From Paenibacillus sp. FSL K6-3182 (GTDB lineage: Bacteria > Bacillota > Bacilli > Paenibacillales > Paenibacillaceae), in the NCBI RefSeq assembly GCF_037976325.1, contig NZ_CP150265.1, forward strand, positions 5,903,001-5,967,000: a stretch of 64,000 nucleotides of DNA, in the 5' to 3' direction. This document shows positions 9,384-16,748 of this stretch, piece after piece; position 1 is the stretch's first letter, and every line of letters starts with the position of its first letter. The notes below the pieces were generated by a model that was given only the letters and a program-made list of their open reading frames with translations, did not search any database and was not told the DNA's origin. A program made the position numbers and the translations under genes.

Positions 9384-9854
9384 CTAGAAACTCATTTCCA
9401 CCAAAAATCCCCCAAGCTGCTCTTCGGATATCACTCTAATGCCGTTTCTTCTAAGCAGGGCGGTCGTAACCCCATTTCCAGTCCTCTTATTGCCTTTAAA
9501 CTCTCCATTATAAATCATGGCGCTGCCGCAAGAAGGGCTGTATTCCTTAAGTACAATCACTTCCGCATTTACTTCCTTCGCTTTTTTGAGCGTAATGTGT
9601 GCACCTTCCACATACATCGCCGTTACGTCCCTGCCCGATTTCTCTACTACTCTAGCTGTACCGTTCAACACATCATCGCCGTCGCCGCCAACAATTTCGG
9701 CTGACTCTCTTGGAGTAGAGAAACCGCCCAGCAATTCAGGACATACAGCAACGGCTTTCTTTTGCTGCACCAATTGTTGAATGATTTCATTTACACTATG
9801 CGTAGCATTATATCTTACCTCATATCCAGCTAAACAAGAGCTTACTAGGATCAT
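9384..9854 (-). CDS. DUF523 family protein
   Basis: A 156-residue cytosolic protein of the DUF523 family. It starts MILVSSCLAG and carries the family cysteines in SSCLAG, AVCPELLGGF and SPSCGS, plus the PR(E)SAEI and GDG motifs. The clustered cysteines suggest metal or Fe-S binding, but no biochemical role is established. I chose the ATG at 9854 over one 36 nt upstream because GAGGTG lies 6 nt before it and the family starts here. It is a single minus-strand gene converging on the permease. Confidence 0.88.
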   Translation of the reverse strand: MILVSSCLAGYEVRYNATHSVNEIIQQLVQQKKAVAVCPELLGGFSTPRESAEIVGGDGDDVLNGTARVVEKSGRDVTAMYVEGAHITLKKAKEVNAEVIVLKEYSPSCGSAMIYNGEFKGNKRTGNGVTTALLRRNGIRVISEEQLGGFLVEMSF

Positions 9855-10212
9855 AAACTGCACCTCTTTAAGAAAAATCATGATGTTCATTCATCTATTA
9901 CTTTTATTGTACCATAGAAGCTGAGCAAGCTAATCTTAAGGAATCGTTACGATCCGCAAAAAAGTGCCTGCTTGCTTCCTTAATAGCATCAAGGTACATT
10001 TAACTTCTCTAGCAGATGTAAAACAAGCGCATAAACAATGTGAGGGAAAACGAGGGCGAGGCAGAATATTGCTAGAGTTATTGACTATAAAATAAAATGA
10101 CCAAAGAGCCCTAGGAGACATCCTTAGGCTCTCTTTTTTTTGGTGCGCCTAAATCCTTTGAAGCAAACCGCTGCCGCTCTACATAACATAGGAGAAAAGG
10201 AGTGAGTCCCCC
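9855..10212. other. Gene-free interval with an orphan terminator
   Basis: No convincing coding frame is seen over about 350 nt. It contains an 8-bp inverted repeat (CTCTAGCA at 10007-10014 with its complement at 10070-10077) and the plus-strand terminator at 10105-10140. No plus-strand gene lies between the permease terminator and this one. A small RNA ending at 10140 is possible, but no promoter is clear enough to call. Confidence 0.5.
10105..10140 (+). terminator. Orphan intrinsic terminator
   Basis: Arms AGAGCCCTAGGA and TCCTTAGGCTCT pair with two internal mismatches around loop GACA, then a run of T residues (10133-10140). It sits about 70 nt upstream of the L,D-transpeptidase start, so it terminates an unknown short RNA or acts as a leader attenuator. 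Confidence 0.6.
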
Positions 10213-10551
10213 ATGCCCGACTACCGTATTATCATCGATCTTTCCGATCGTCAGCTCTATCTGCTGGACGGCGACGTCGTCACTCAAGCTTTTCCCGTTG
10301 GCATCGGCAAAATGGTAACTCAAACGCCTACAGGTGAATTTACGATTATTAATAAGCAGCCCAATCCCGGCGGACCGTTCGGCGCCTTTTGGATGGGGCT
10401 CTCGAAGCCGCATTATGGCATCCATGGCACAAACGATCCTTCTTCCATCGGACATATCGTCTCACACGGCTGCATCCGAATGTTTAACGATGATGTACTC
10501 GCCTTGTCCAAAATAGTGCCTATTGGCACGCGTGTTACCATTCGCCCTTAG
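10213..10551 (+). CDS. Minimal L,D-transpeptidase (YkuD domain)
   Basis: A 112-residue protein that is almost entirely one YkuD catalytic domain. It has the signature [10 protein letters not shown] (His71) and SHGCIRM, with His85 and nucleophile Cys87. The family makes 3-3 peptidoglycan cross-links or attaches peptides by an active-site Cys. Unusually small: there is no signal peptide, membrane anchor or LysM module, so how it reaches the wall is unclear; related YkuD proteins of spore formers are found in spores. An AAAGGAGTGAG ribosome-binding site precedes the ATG by a normal distance. Confidence 0.92.
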   Translation: MPDYRIIIDLSDRQLYLLDGDVVTQAFPVGIGKMVTQTPTGEFTIINKQPNPGGPFGAFWMGLSKPHYGIHGTNDPSSIGHIVSHGCIRMFNDDVLALSKIVPIGTRVTIRP

Positions 10552-10565
10552 CCTAGCAGCCAGCT

Positions 10566-11537
10566 TTAGCTTTCAGCTTCATCTTGCTTCATCGCTTCGT
10601 ACTCCGTGAACGGGTCTGCAATATCGATGTAATGCGCCTCCGTGTCACTAGCTCCCACAAAGAGCTCCGCACGGTTGTTAGCCTTGCGGACCAGTCCACC
10701 GCTGAAGATTACATCAACTAAATTCGGGCGTTTAGCCGGGCCCTCAGGGAAGTCGCTTCTTGTTGCTATGATTTTGACCGGTGACTTCTCTCTCGTCCAA
10801 GGATTGAGAACAAATGACATCGCATGATAATGTAGATTGGACTCCTCATCCGTATAAGAGATGTGGCCTAATACGCCGAGATACCCATTTTTGAGCAAAT
10901 GAATTTCATTTGCCCCTCCCCATTCATCCTTTAGAAATTGATCACGAAACAATGGAGCGTTAATAATAGCTGTTTCGGACAACTCCTCAAAGGAATCAAT
11001 AATGCTGAAGCCGATTACAGCTCTCGTGCCTTCAATCCCAAATGGTCTCGAAAAAATACCGATCTTCCCATCAGATAATTGTGTTAAGCGAATATCCTTC
11101 ATGTTCCAAGGGCCTGTTGCAGCATGTACAAGCTCATGCAATTTTTCTCCTCGGTAAAGCACGGTTTTCCAGCCTATGATCGACCTCGATGTTTCAGAGT
11201 CAAAATAAAGATGGACACCGCCGAAGATCCATTCGCCGTTAATTTTCGTAATAAAGGGATCCTGCAGCTGAAACTTAGGCAAATCCAGCTTCGGAGTCCA
11301 GATTCCATCTTTGCATGTAAAAAAGATAATCTCGGATTCCTCCGAATGGCGATCTTCCACACGGCCGGCAATATAAAGCTCCCCCTCATTCAAGAATGGA
11401 GCAGTAATATTGTAAACATCGCGGTCCCCAACGCCAGCAAAATAAAGCTTCGTGCCTTGTTTTTGAGCAGGCTCATATTCTAGCAGCAGCTCTTTGCATG
11501 TTTTCGTTATCCATTCGAGCTTCATCATGGGGTTCAT
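10566..11537 (-). CDS. DUF1861 protein, GH130-like five-bladed propeller
   Basis: A 323-residue protein matching DUF1861, predicted to fold as a five-bladed beta-propeller related to GH130 mannoside phosphorylases. Visible family patterns are FAGVGDRDVYNITAPF, IAGRVEDR, LQDPFITKINGEWIFGGV, RPFGIEGTRAVIGF and the end segment LFVGASDTEAHYIDIADPF. It is last in a four-gene operon (gap 17 nt) after a mannose-1-phosphate guanylyltransferase and a glycosyltransferase, which fits cleavage or phosphorolysis of a mannose-containing glycan. Activity has not been shown from sequence. No signal peptide, so cytosolic. Confidence 0.75.
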   Translation of the reverse strand: MNPMMKLEWITKTCKELLLEYEPAQKQGTKLYFAGVGDRDVYNITAPFLNEGELYIAGRVEDRHSEESEIIFFTCKDGIWTPKLDLPKFQLQDPFITKINGEWIFGGVHLYFDSETSRSIIGWKTVLYRGEKLHELVHAATGPWNMKDIRLTQLSDGKIGIFSRPFGIEGTRAVIGFSIIDSFEELSETAIINAPLFRDQFLKDEWGGANEIHLLKNGYLGVLGHISYTDEESNLHYHAMSFVLNPWTREKSPVKIIATRSDFPEGPAKRPNLVDVIFSGGLVRKANNRAELFVGASDTEAHYIDIADPFTEYEAMKQDEAES

Positions 11538-11554
11538 TTGAATGTGAGCCTTTC

Positions 11555-12634
11555 TTAGGCGTATTCGTGCATTCCCTTATCCTTCAAAATTCTAACGATT
11601 TCCTTTACCTCTTGCGCCTTGTCTTTGGCACATATCAGCAGCGCATCCTTGGTATCCGCAATAATCAGACCATCAATTCCAATTGTAGTGATGAGCCGGT
11701 CATCACCGTAGATGATGGAGTTCTGTGTGTCGATGCCTACGTAGTTCGCTTTGACAATGTTTCCATGCTCATCTGGAGGAAATATCGCGCCGAGCGCATC
11801 CCAGCTTCCAATATCATTCCATCCAAAATCGCCTTCAATAACGACAACCTCGTCACTGCGTTCTAAAATACCATAGTCGATTGAAATGTTTTGCAGCAAA
11901 GGATAAATCTCATTAATCATTTCTTCTTCGCGCTCCGTCCCCATATACGCAATTAAAGGGAGCATTGTTTTAAAGAGTCTTGGAAGAAACCTTTTGAAAT
12001 TATCAATGATGCAAGAGGTTTTCCAAATAAACATACCGCTGTTCCACAAGTAATGACCGGATTGAAGATAGGATTGTGCTTTTGCGAAATTAGGTTTTTC
12101 GACAAATTCGGCTGCCTCATAAACATGACAAGGCTCCTTAATGAAAGAGTCTTTCTTGCAAGAAATATAGCCATAGCCAGTTGAAGGAAAGGTAGGCTTG
12201 ATGCCAATCGTAACAATCTTGTTTGTCTCCATAGCCACGATGCAAGCATCATTCAATGTTTTCTTAAAGTTATCCGATTCGGTAATATGATGATCGGATG
12301 GAAATACGACCATAAGAGAATCACCATGGTTTTTCTCAATAAATAAAGCCGCAAGGAGTATGCTCGCTGCCGTATTTTTGGCAACCGGCTCTACCAGAAT
12401 GTTAACGTGCTGAACACTCTTATGCATGATCCTCTCGAGCAGCACCGCTTGGGTGCGATTCGTTACTACGATCGTGTTTTCCATCGGAATAACGCCGTTA
12501 AAGCGTTCAATCGTATCATTGAGCATAATGTCGGTGCCGCTTATATTGATTAGCTGCTTCGGCAGCTCCTGCCGGGATAAAGGCCAGAAACGTGTTCCGC
12601 CTCCGCCTGCGAGAATCGTAGCAAATTTATTCAT
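11555..12634 (-). CDS. Mannose-1-phosphate guanylyltransferase
   Basis: A 359-residue nucleotidyltransferase making GDP-mannose from mannose-1-phosphate and GTP. The N-terminal signature GGGGTRFWPLSRQELPKQ is that of GMP-type enzymes, and VFPSDHHI, GYGYI, FVEKP and WNSGMFIW are family motifs. Only the catalytic and short C-terminal part is present; there is no cupin-type mannose-6-phosphate isomerase domain, unlike the paralogue at 52094-53476. It overlaps the upstream gene by 8 nt (translational coupling). Confidence 0.92.
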   Translation of the reverse strand: MNKFATILAGGGGTRFWPLSRQELPKQLINISGTDIMLNDTIERFNGVIPMENTIVVTNRTQAVLLERIMHKSVQHVNILVEPVAKNTAASILLAALFIEKNHGDSLMVVFPSDHHITESDNFKKTLNDACIVAMETNKIVTIGIKPTFPSTGYGYISCKKDSFIKEPCHVYEAAEFVEKPNFAKAQSYLQSGHYLWNSGMFIWKTSCIIDNFKRFLPRLFKTMLPLIAYMGTEREEEMINEIYPLLQNISIDYGILERSDEVVVIEGDFGWNDIGSWDALGAIFPPDEHGNIVKANYVGIDTQNSIIYGDDRLITTIGIDGLIIADTKDALLICAKDKAQEVKEIVRILKDKGMHEYA

Positions 12635-13724
12635 TGTGCATCACCTCATGAGCCATGCAGTATGAAACAATGTTCTCCGAGCCTTGATTTAAATTCAGGC
12701 CGCTTGCATGTATGCCATCATAACAGCCGCCGGTCTCTGCATCTATTAACGATTCTTTACGGGAGTTCCGCCCATGAAACCATTCATAACATAAGGAAGC
12801 TTGCTCGCGATAGGCTTCCTTCCCTAACGTCTTGTATGCCTCTAAGCAGGCTAACAGCATCTCGCAAGCTTCTATCGGCTGCTCGTCATATAACGCTGCT
12901 TCTCCGCCTCTATCAAGCCAGCCATGACTGCCCACGGGTTTGAAATAACCTTCTTTTGCAAAAGTTATTGAGGCTAGAAAGTCCAAGCTTTCTTTAGCGG
13001 TTTGTCTGAATGCTTCTTTATGCGAAAAATGTGATGCTTTGAAAAGCGCCCAAGGCAGCATCGCATTGCCGTAAGCAATACGATCCTCAAACCACGGCCA
13101 GCCCTCTCCTTTATTGCTTTGATACTGCGTATGCAGCCTCATCGCTAATTCCTCAATTATCGAAACGATTTGAGCCTCTGGAAGAAAGGCTGGGTCATCG
13201 CTTTCCATATTCGGATATGGGAACTTATAACGGAGCGCGTTCTCCGTCTGCATCATGGAAGTTAAGCCGATAATTGCATAAGCCATCGCTCTTGGCGATC
13301 TCAAGCTCCGCACATGCGGCAGCGCCTGATTGATCATATATTTACATGTATTTTGCACATTATGCGGGACGGATGGCTCCGAAAGTGTAAATCCGAGCGC
13401 CCACAAACAGCGCCCCAAACAATCCTCCGAGCCTGTTTTTTCTATGAACAAACGGTTGTAGTCCATAAAGTTTCGAAAGCTGCCGTCTTCATTTTGAGCA
13501 TGATGAATAAAGGCCAAATACGTATTTATAAGGTTCAAGGAATCCTTGTCTCTAATGCGCTTATTGAGCATAACTGCCGCAATCAAAGCCCTTGCATTAT
13601 CATCGGAGGTATAACCTTTGGAACGGTCTGGAATGCCGAATTTAGTATGCTGGAAGATGCCTGTATCATCTGTTAATGAGCGTAAATAATTCATGGATAA
13701 CGGCTTGATCATACTTACTCCCAT
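12627..13724 (-). CDS. Glycosidase-like (alpha/alpha) toroid protein of a mannose-glycan operon
   Basis: A 365-residue protein with repeated helical pairs of the (alpha/alpha)6-barrel type, such as GYTSDDNARALIAAVML, AQNEDGSFRNFMDYNR, EDCLGRCLWALGF and QPIEACEMLLACLEAY. The same kind of domain occurs fused to or next to GT4 glycosyltransferases in other genomes. Acidic and aromatic residues in the inter-helix loops suggest sugar binding or hydrolysis, but I cannot assign a reaction. Its start codon overlaps the stop of the GT4 gene (TAATG) and its end overlaps the next gene. The start could be either ATG; the first is kept. Confidence 0.65.
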   Translation of the reverse strand: MGVSMIKPLSMNYLRSLTDDTGIFQHTKFGIPDRSKGYTSDDNARALIAAVMLNKRIRDKDSLNLINTYLAFIHHAQNEDGSFRNFMDYNRLFIEKTGSEDCLGRCLWALGFTLSEPSVPHNVQNTCKYMINQALPHVRSLRSPRAMAYAIIGLTSMMQTENALRYKFPYPNMESDDPAFLPEAQIVSIIEELAMRLHTQYQSNKGEGWPWFEDRIAYGNAMLPWALFKASHFSHKEAFRQTAKESLDFLASITFAKEGYFKPVGSHGWLDRGGEAALYDEQPIEACEMLLACLEAYKTLGKEAYREQASLCYEWFHGRNSRKESLIDAETGGCYDGIHASGLNLNQGSENIVSYCMAHEVMHNE

Positions 13725-14905
13725 TAAACCGCACTCCCTTTTAACACATAATGACGTGCCATCGTTTCACGGAAAAGTACCGCGTAAGATTTGGCGACTT
13801 CATTCCACATCATTGTACTGCCTAAAGCGAGCGTCTTGCTCTCCATCTCCGCTTTTAGATCCGGATCGTCCAATATCGTTACAATATGGTTTTCTAATGA
13901 TGCGGAATTGTGGAAATCTGCGAGCAATCCTCTTCCGTCAGCCAGCATCTCAACAGCGTAGCGATATGGAGTCGAAATAATCACCCTGCCGTAACCAATT
14001 CCGAATGCTAGCGTTCCACTTACAGCTTGATCCTTGCCAAGATAAGGCGTCATATAAATATCCGACAATACAAGAGATTGAACAACCTCCTCCTGCGTCA
14101 GATGCTTATCAACAAACGTAACATGATGCTGAAGGCCAAGCTTCTCTACTAGGTCTGTCAGCTTCTTTCTGTACACTTCTCCAACCTCTTGTTTCACAAC
14201 AGGATGCGTTTTGCCTAAAATCATATAAAGTGCTTCCGGATGCCTCTTCACTACGCCGCTCATGGCCTCTATGGCATATTCAATTCCTTTGCCTGGGCTT
14301 AAAAAACCGAATGTTGAAATGATTTGCCGATTCGTATACCCTAACCTTTCTTTAAGCTCATTTCTAGATTCGGTCGCAACGACCGGAACTCCATGATGGA
14401 ACATCTCTATCTTTTCAAGCGCTATGCCGTAAACCTCATGCAAATCCTGTATTTTGTTATGGGCCATCGTAATGACCTTATAGCTTAGCTCCGCCAGCTG
14501 CTTCATAATTAAACGCTGCTTCTCGCTCGGTTCAGACAATACGGTATGAAAAATAACGATAAACGGAATTTTGAGCTTCGCTGCCAAATCCAAAACATAT
14601 TCTCCGCTTTCCCCGCCGTAAATACCGAACTCATGCTGAATGACTAATATATCGATATTAGATTGATTTAGATCAATTGCTATTTTGCTATAATCTGCAC
14701 GATTGTGCTGTCCAATCTGAGCCATCACTTGATTACCGTACGCATAGGACTTATTGTTGTTAACGGCAATCATGCGTGGTGCATTAAAATCTTGAATTTG
14801 TTCGATCTCATTCATCAGATCCTGAGAAAAAGTAGCTAATCCGCATTCTCTAGGCAAGCTCGTTCCCAAAAATGCTATATTCCGCTTGATTAAAACCTTT
14901 TTCAA
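13724..14905 (-). CDS. GT4-family glycosyltransferase (probable GDP-mannose-dependent)
   Basis: A 393-residue GT-B fold enzyme. The N-terminal part has RECGLATFSQDLMNEI and IQHEFGIYGGESGEYVL, and the donor-binding C-terminal half has TFGFLSPGKGIEYAIEAM, DIYMTPYLGKDQAVSGTLAFGIGYG and the usual acidic position before it. Retaining GT4 enzymes often use GDP-mannose, and a GDP-mannose synthase is two genes downstream, so mannosyl transfer is an inference. The TTG start at 14905 follows GGGAGAG with 6 nt spacing. First gene of the operon, with an intrinsic terminator in its leader. Confidence 0.85.
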   Translation of the reverse strand: MKKVLIKRNIAFLGTSLPRECGLATFSQDLMNEIEQIQDFNAPRMIAVNNNKSYAYGNQVMAQIGQHNRADYSKIAIDLNQSNIDILVIQHEFGIYGGESGEYVLDLAAKLKIPFIVIFHTVLSEPSEKQRLIMKQLAELSYKVITMAHNKIQDLHEVYGIALEKIEMFHHGVPVVATESRNELKERLGYTNRQIISTFGFLSPGKGIEYAIEAMSGVVKRHPEALYMILGKTHPVVKQEVGEVYRKKLTDLVEKLGLQHHVTFVDKHLTQEEVVQSLVLSDIYMTPYLGKDQAVSGTLAFGIGYGRVIISTPYRYAVEMLADGRGLLADFHNSASLENHIVTILDDPDLKAEMESKTLALGSTMMWNEVAKSYAVLFRETMARHYVLKGSAV

Positions 14906-14947
14906 TGAAATCTCTCCCTTATTTTAAAAATATTTACAAATGAAAAT

Positions 14948-14977
14948 AAAAAAAAGAAATAAAGATGTCTTTATTTC
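14948..14977 (-). terminator. Leader terminator (attenuator candidate) of the GT4 operon
   Basis: On the minus strand: GAAATAAAG, loop ACAT, CTTTATTTC, then eight more T residues. The 9-bp stem is perfect. It ends about 40 nt before the GT4 start codon, so transcription from the divergent region must pass it. Confidence 0.75.
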
Positions 14978-15090
14978 CGAGATTAAACGATATGCTTTTG
15001 GTTTTTAGCTATCCCAGTGTTACCACTTAACAGCTTTCAGTTGCTGCCTTTTCTTGCAATTCCGCTCCTATCTGCTGTTTAAACCTTAAC

Positions 15091-15187
15091 ACGACCATAT
15101 TTTCTTGTCAATCGAACGGGATTTGTGCTGATTTGACAAGTAGAGAACTTGTGATAAAATTAACATATGACAAGAAAATATGGTCGT
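15091..15187. repeat. 97-bp segment bounded by a perfect 20-bp inverted repeat
   Basis: Arms 15091-15110 and 15168-15187 are exact inverted copies; read outward, each starts TGACAAGAAAATATGG. The segment carries the L25 promoter, and a second inverted repeat, ACAAGT-AGAGA-ACTTGT (15136-15152), overlaps the -35 box and spacer. TGACAAG thus occurs three times. It may be a set of operators or the ends of a small element; no target-site duplication is seen. Confidence 0.85.
15133..15160 (+). promoter_or_regulatory. SigA-type promoter for L25
   Basis: A consensus TTGACA at 15133-15138 and TAAAAT at 15155-15160, spacer 16 bp. Predicted start is near 15167, at the first base of the right arm of the inverted repeat, giving a leader of about 105 nt. 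Confidence 0.75.
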
Positions 15188-15194
15188 TAGCGGG

Positions 15195-15229
15195 CTGATT
15201 AGACATTCTATTGCTAATCAGTCTTTTTT
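15195..15229 (+). terminator. Leader terminator (attenuator candidate) upstream of L25
   Basis: CTGATTAG (15195-15202) pairs perfectly with CTAATCAG (15214-15221) and is followed by TCTTTTTT. It lies between the promoter and the L25 start. CTAATC of the right arm could alternatively pair with GATTAG next to the ribosome-binding site, a possible switch. Confidence 0.65.
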
Positions 15230-15271
15230 ATTGTCGGTTTGACAGTACCCCATTCGATTAGGAGGCAACAA

Positions 15272-15847
15272 ATGATGAGCAATACTATCCAGTTAAACGA
15301 ACGGGTCGATTTAAGCAAATCTAAGATTAATCTATTAAGAAAGCAAGGACAGGTACCAGCTATTGTATACGGCAAGGATGTCGGCAGCATTTCTGTTATC
15401 GTCGCTGAGAAAGAAATATTATCAGTCATAAAGCACAACCCGCGCGCCATTTTAAATGCAGCTATTCCGGAAAAAGGGAATAAGCCAGTATTAATTCAAA
15501 ATATACAAAGAGATCCGCTAAGCAATAAAATTGTTCACGTTGATTTCTATCAATTGAATATGAATGTGAGTTTAGATTCGAAAGTAACGATTCATTTCTC
15601 CGGAGAACCAGCAGGTGTCAAAGAAGGCGGAATGCTTCAAGTTGAGATGTACGAAGTAGAGGTTCGCTGCATGCCAGACAATCTGCTCAGCGCATTCGAG
15701 GTAGATATTAGCGGCCTTAAAATAGGAGATCATTTACTAGTGTCTGACCTCTCCTTCCATGAAGGCATCGAGGTTTTGTCCGATCCTGGTGCGATGTTAG
15801 TTAAAATCTCGCAAGCACAAGCCGAAGAAACAGTCGCTTCCGCATAA
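15272..15847 (+). CDS. rplY: Ribosomal protein bL25 / general stress protein Ctc
   Basis: A 191-residue two-domain bL25 of the TL5/Ctc type, which binds 5S rRNA in the large ribosomal subunit. The N-terminal 5S-binding domain (about 1-90) has the family pattern LRKQGQVPAIVYGK and HNPRAILN; the C-terminal beta domain (about 95-185) has VHVDFYQLNMN, GVKEGGMLQVEMYEVEVRCMPDNL and LKIGDHLLVSDL. AGGAGG at 15260-15265 supports the ATG at 15272 (or the next codon at 15275). It has its own promoter and a leader terminator, and stands alone instead of next to prs or pth as in some Bacillus. Confidence 0.95.
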   Translation: MMSNTIQLNERVDLSKSKINLLRKQGQVPAIVYGKDVGSISVIVAEKEILSVIKHNPRAILNAAIPEKGNKPVLIQNIQRDPLSNKIVHVDFYQLNMNVSLDSKVTIHFSGEPAGVKEGGMLQVEMYEVEVRCMPDNLLSAFEVDISGLKIGDHLLVSDLSFHEGIEVLSDPGAMLVKISQAQAEETVASA

Positions 15848-15863
15848 TTATCATATAAATAGT

Positions 15864-15905
15864 AAAGGGAACCCTATACAATATGTACAGGGTTCCCTTT
15901 TATTT
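15864..15905. terminator. Bidirectional intrinsic terminator
   Basis: AAAGGGAACCCT (15864-15875) pairs perfectly with AGGGTTCCCTTT (15889-15900), with T-rich flanks. It separates convergent L25 and the HTH gene. Confidence 0.85.
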
Positions 15906-16139
15906 ATCCGGATCTATATCTTTATCATCATGAACGACTACAATAAACTGTCCAGGACTTACATCAAAATATTTGCATAACCTCCATAGCAGATCCCGCG
16001 GATATTGAACCATCTCATCCTTATACATCTTCCGAACAGAATCAAAATGATAATCAATATCTTTGGCAAGCTGCCTTATCGATAGGTTTGGATCTTTAGC
16101 TCTCATGATTTCTTTTAAATTACTATGAACCCCCGGCAT
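15900..16139 (-). CDS. Small XRE/Cro-C1-type HTH protein
   Basis: A 79-residue DNA-binding protein that is essentially one lambda-repressor-like helix-turn-helix (LKEIMRAKDPNLSIRQLAKDIDYHFDSVRKMYKDEMVQYPRDLLWRLCKYFDVSPGQFIVV, the HTH_26 pattern). The acidic tail DDKDIDPDK ends it. No effector domain is present. It sits alone between L25 and the tRNA cluster; a GGGGGTG ribosome-binding site precedes the ATG. Its target is unknown; the inverted repeats upstream of L25 are one candidate to test. Confidence 0.85.
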   Translation of the reverse strand: MPGVHSNLKEIMRAKDPNLSIRQLAKDIDYHFDSVRKMYKDEMVQYPRDLLWRLCKYFDVSPGQFIVVVHDDKDIDPDK

Positions 16140-16261
16140 TTGTACACCCCCACTTCGATAAATATATAACGGTCAGAATATATAATCAACTATTCCAACC
16201 TCTAGTATTCCCACTTTTTAAATATGACGATAAGTAGAGCTTTTTTTTTGTTAGAACACAC

Positions 16262-16289
16262 AAAAAAACGGCTCTATCTCTAGAGCCGT
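16262..16289 (-). terminator. Intrinsic terminator of the first tRNA cluster
   Basis: A perfect 9-bp stem (ACGGCTCTA / TAGAGCCGT, loop of 4) followed on the minus strand by seven T residues, just after tRNA-Leu. Confidence 0.92.
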
Positions 16290-16304
16290 ACGATTTATAT
16301 ACTT

Positions 16305-16389
16305 TGGTGCGGTAGACAGGATTTGAACCTGCACGTCCATTGGACACTACCCCCTCAAGATAGCGTGTCTGCCGTTCCACCACTACCGC
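16305..16389 (-). tRNA. tRNA-Leu (anticodon GAG), copy 1
   Basis: 85 nt including an encoded CCA. The acceptor arms GCGGTAG and CTACCGC pair; the anticodon stem CTATC/GGTAG holds the loop TTGAGGG, giving GAG. A class II variable arm is present, as expected for Leu. It differs from copy 2 by one base in the variable arm. Confidence 0.96.
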
Positions 16390-16438
16390 ACATTGTAAAT
16401 TGTACGATCCTTCACTCACATCTTCTTACTCTAGAAAA

Positions 16439-16514
16439 TGGTGAGCCATGAAGGACTCGAACCTTCGACACCCTGATTAAAAGTCAGGTGCTCTACCAAC
16501 TGAGCTAATGGCTC
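16439..16514 (-). tRNA. tRNA-Lys (anticodon TTT), copy 1
   Basis: 76 nt including CCA. The acceptor starts GAGCCAT, the anticodon stem CCTGA/TCAGG has loop CTTTTAA, and the T-loop is GGTTCGAGTCC. Same sequence as copy 2 as far as I can see. Confidence 0.96.
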
Positions 16515-16563
16515 TCGTGTGATTGCAACGAGCTCCATAGAGCTGGTACACTTTGAGGATTAA

Positions 16564-16638
16564 TGGTGACCCGTAGGGGACTCGAACCCCTGTTACCTCC
16601 GTGAAAGGGAGGTGTCTTAACCACTTGACCAACGGGCC
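16564..16638 (-). tRNA. tRNA-Glu (anticodon TTC), copy 1
   Basis: 75 nt including CCA. The acceptor starts GGCCCGT, the anticodon stem CCTCC/GGAGG has loop CTTTCAC, and the T-arm is GGGGTTCGAGTCCCC. First gene of the short cluster. Confidence 0.96.
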
Positions 16639-16681
16639 GTCTGGAACTAAGAGAACAAATATGCTTGAGACAACAAAAATG

Positions 16682-16710
16682 ATTATATCAGCTTATCATC
16701 AGAAGTTCAA
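16682..16710 (-). promoter_or_regulatory. Promoter of the first tRNA cluster (Glu-Lys-Leu)
   Basis: On the minus strand TTGAAC (16705-16710) and a perfect TATAAT (16682-16687) are 17 bp apart, about 43 nt upstream of tRNA-Glu. It shows this copy is independently transcribed. Confidence 0.8.
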
Positions 16711-16748
16711 GCATTTTTTCTCAAGTTTTTTAAAATATAATTTTAGCC

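Larger units (their letters stand above)
14906..15271. promoter_or_regulatory. Divergent control region between the GT4 operon and L25
   Basis: 366 nt without a gene. From left to right: the GT4 leader terminator (14948-14977, minus), a structured-looking minus-strand leader segment (about 14990-15085) in which GGTTT and AAACC could close a domain holding a CAGC/GCTG stem and an AGTG-GTAA-CACT hairpin with a GNRA tetraloop, the 20-bp inverted repeat (15091-15187), the L25 promoter, and a plus-strand leader terminator (15195-15229). I do not recognise the leader as a known riboswitch class. Confidence 0.6.

Noticed and set aside
10111..10455. Minus-strand frame opposite the L,D-transpeptidase
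   Set aside because: The plus-strand gene has intact catalytic motifs; the reverse frame has no ribosome-binding site or family pattern.
14985..15090. c-di-GMP or T-box leader
   Set aside because: Neither the GEMM conserved bases nor the T-box GGTGG motif are present.
15091..15187. Miniature transposable element (MITE) with 20-bp ends
   Set aside because: No flanking target-site duplication and no second copy in the window; operators explain it equally well, so I list it only as a repeat.
16186..16419. Open frame on the minus strand across tRNA-Leu copy 1
   Set aside because: It is a translation of the tRNA gene; the same frame recurs at 17140-17325 because the tRNA is duplicated.
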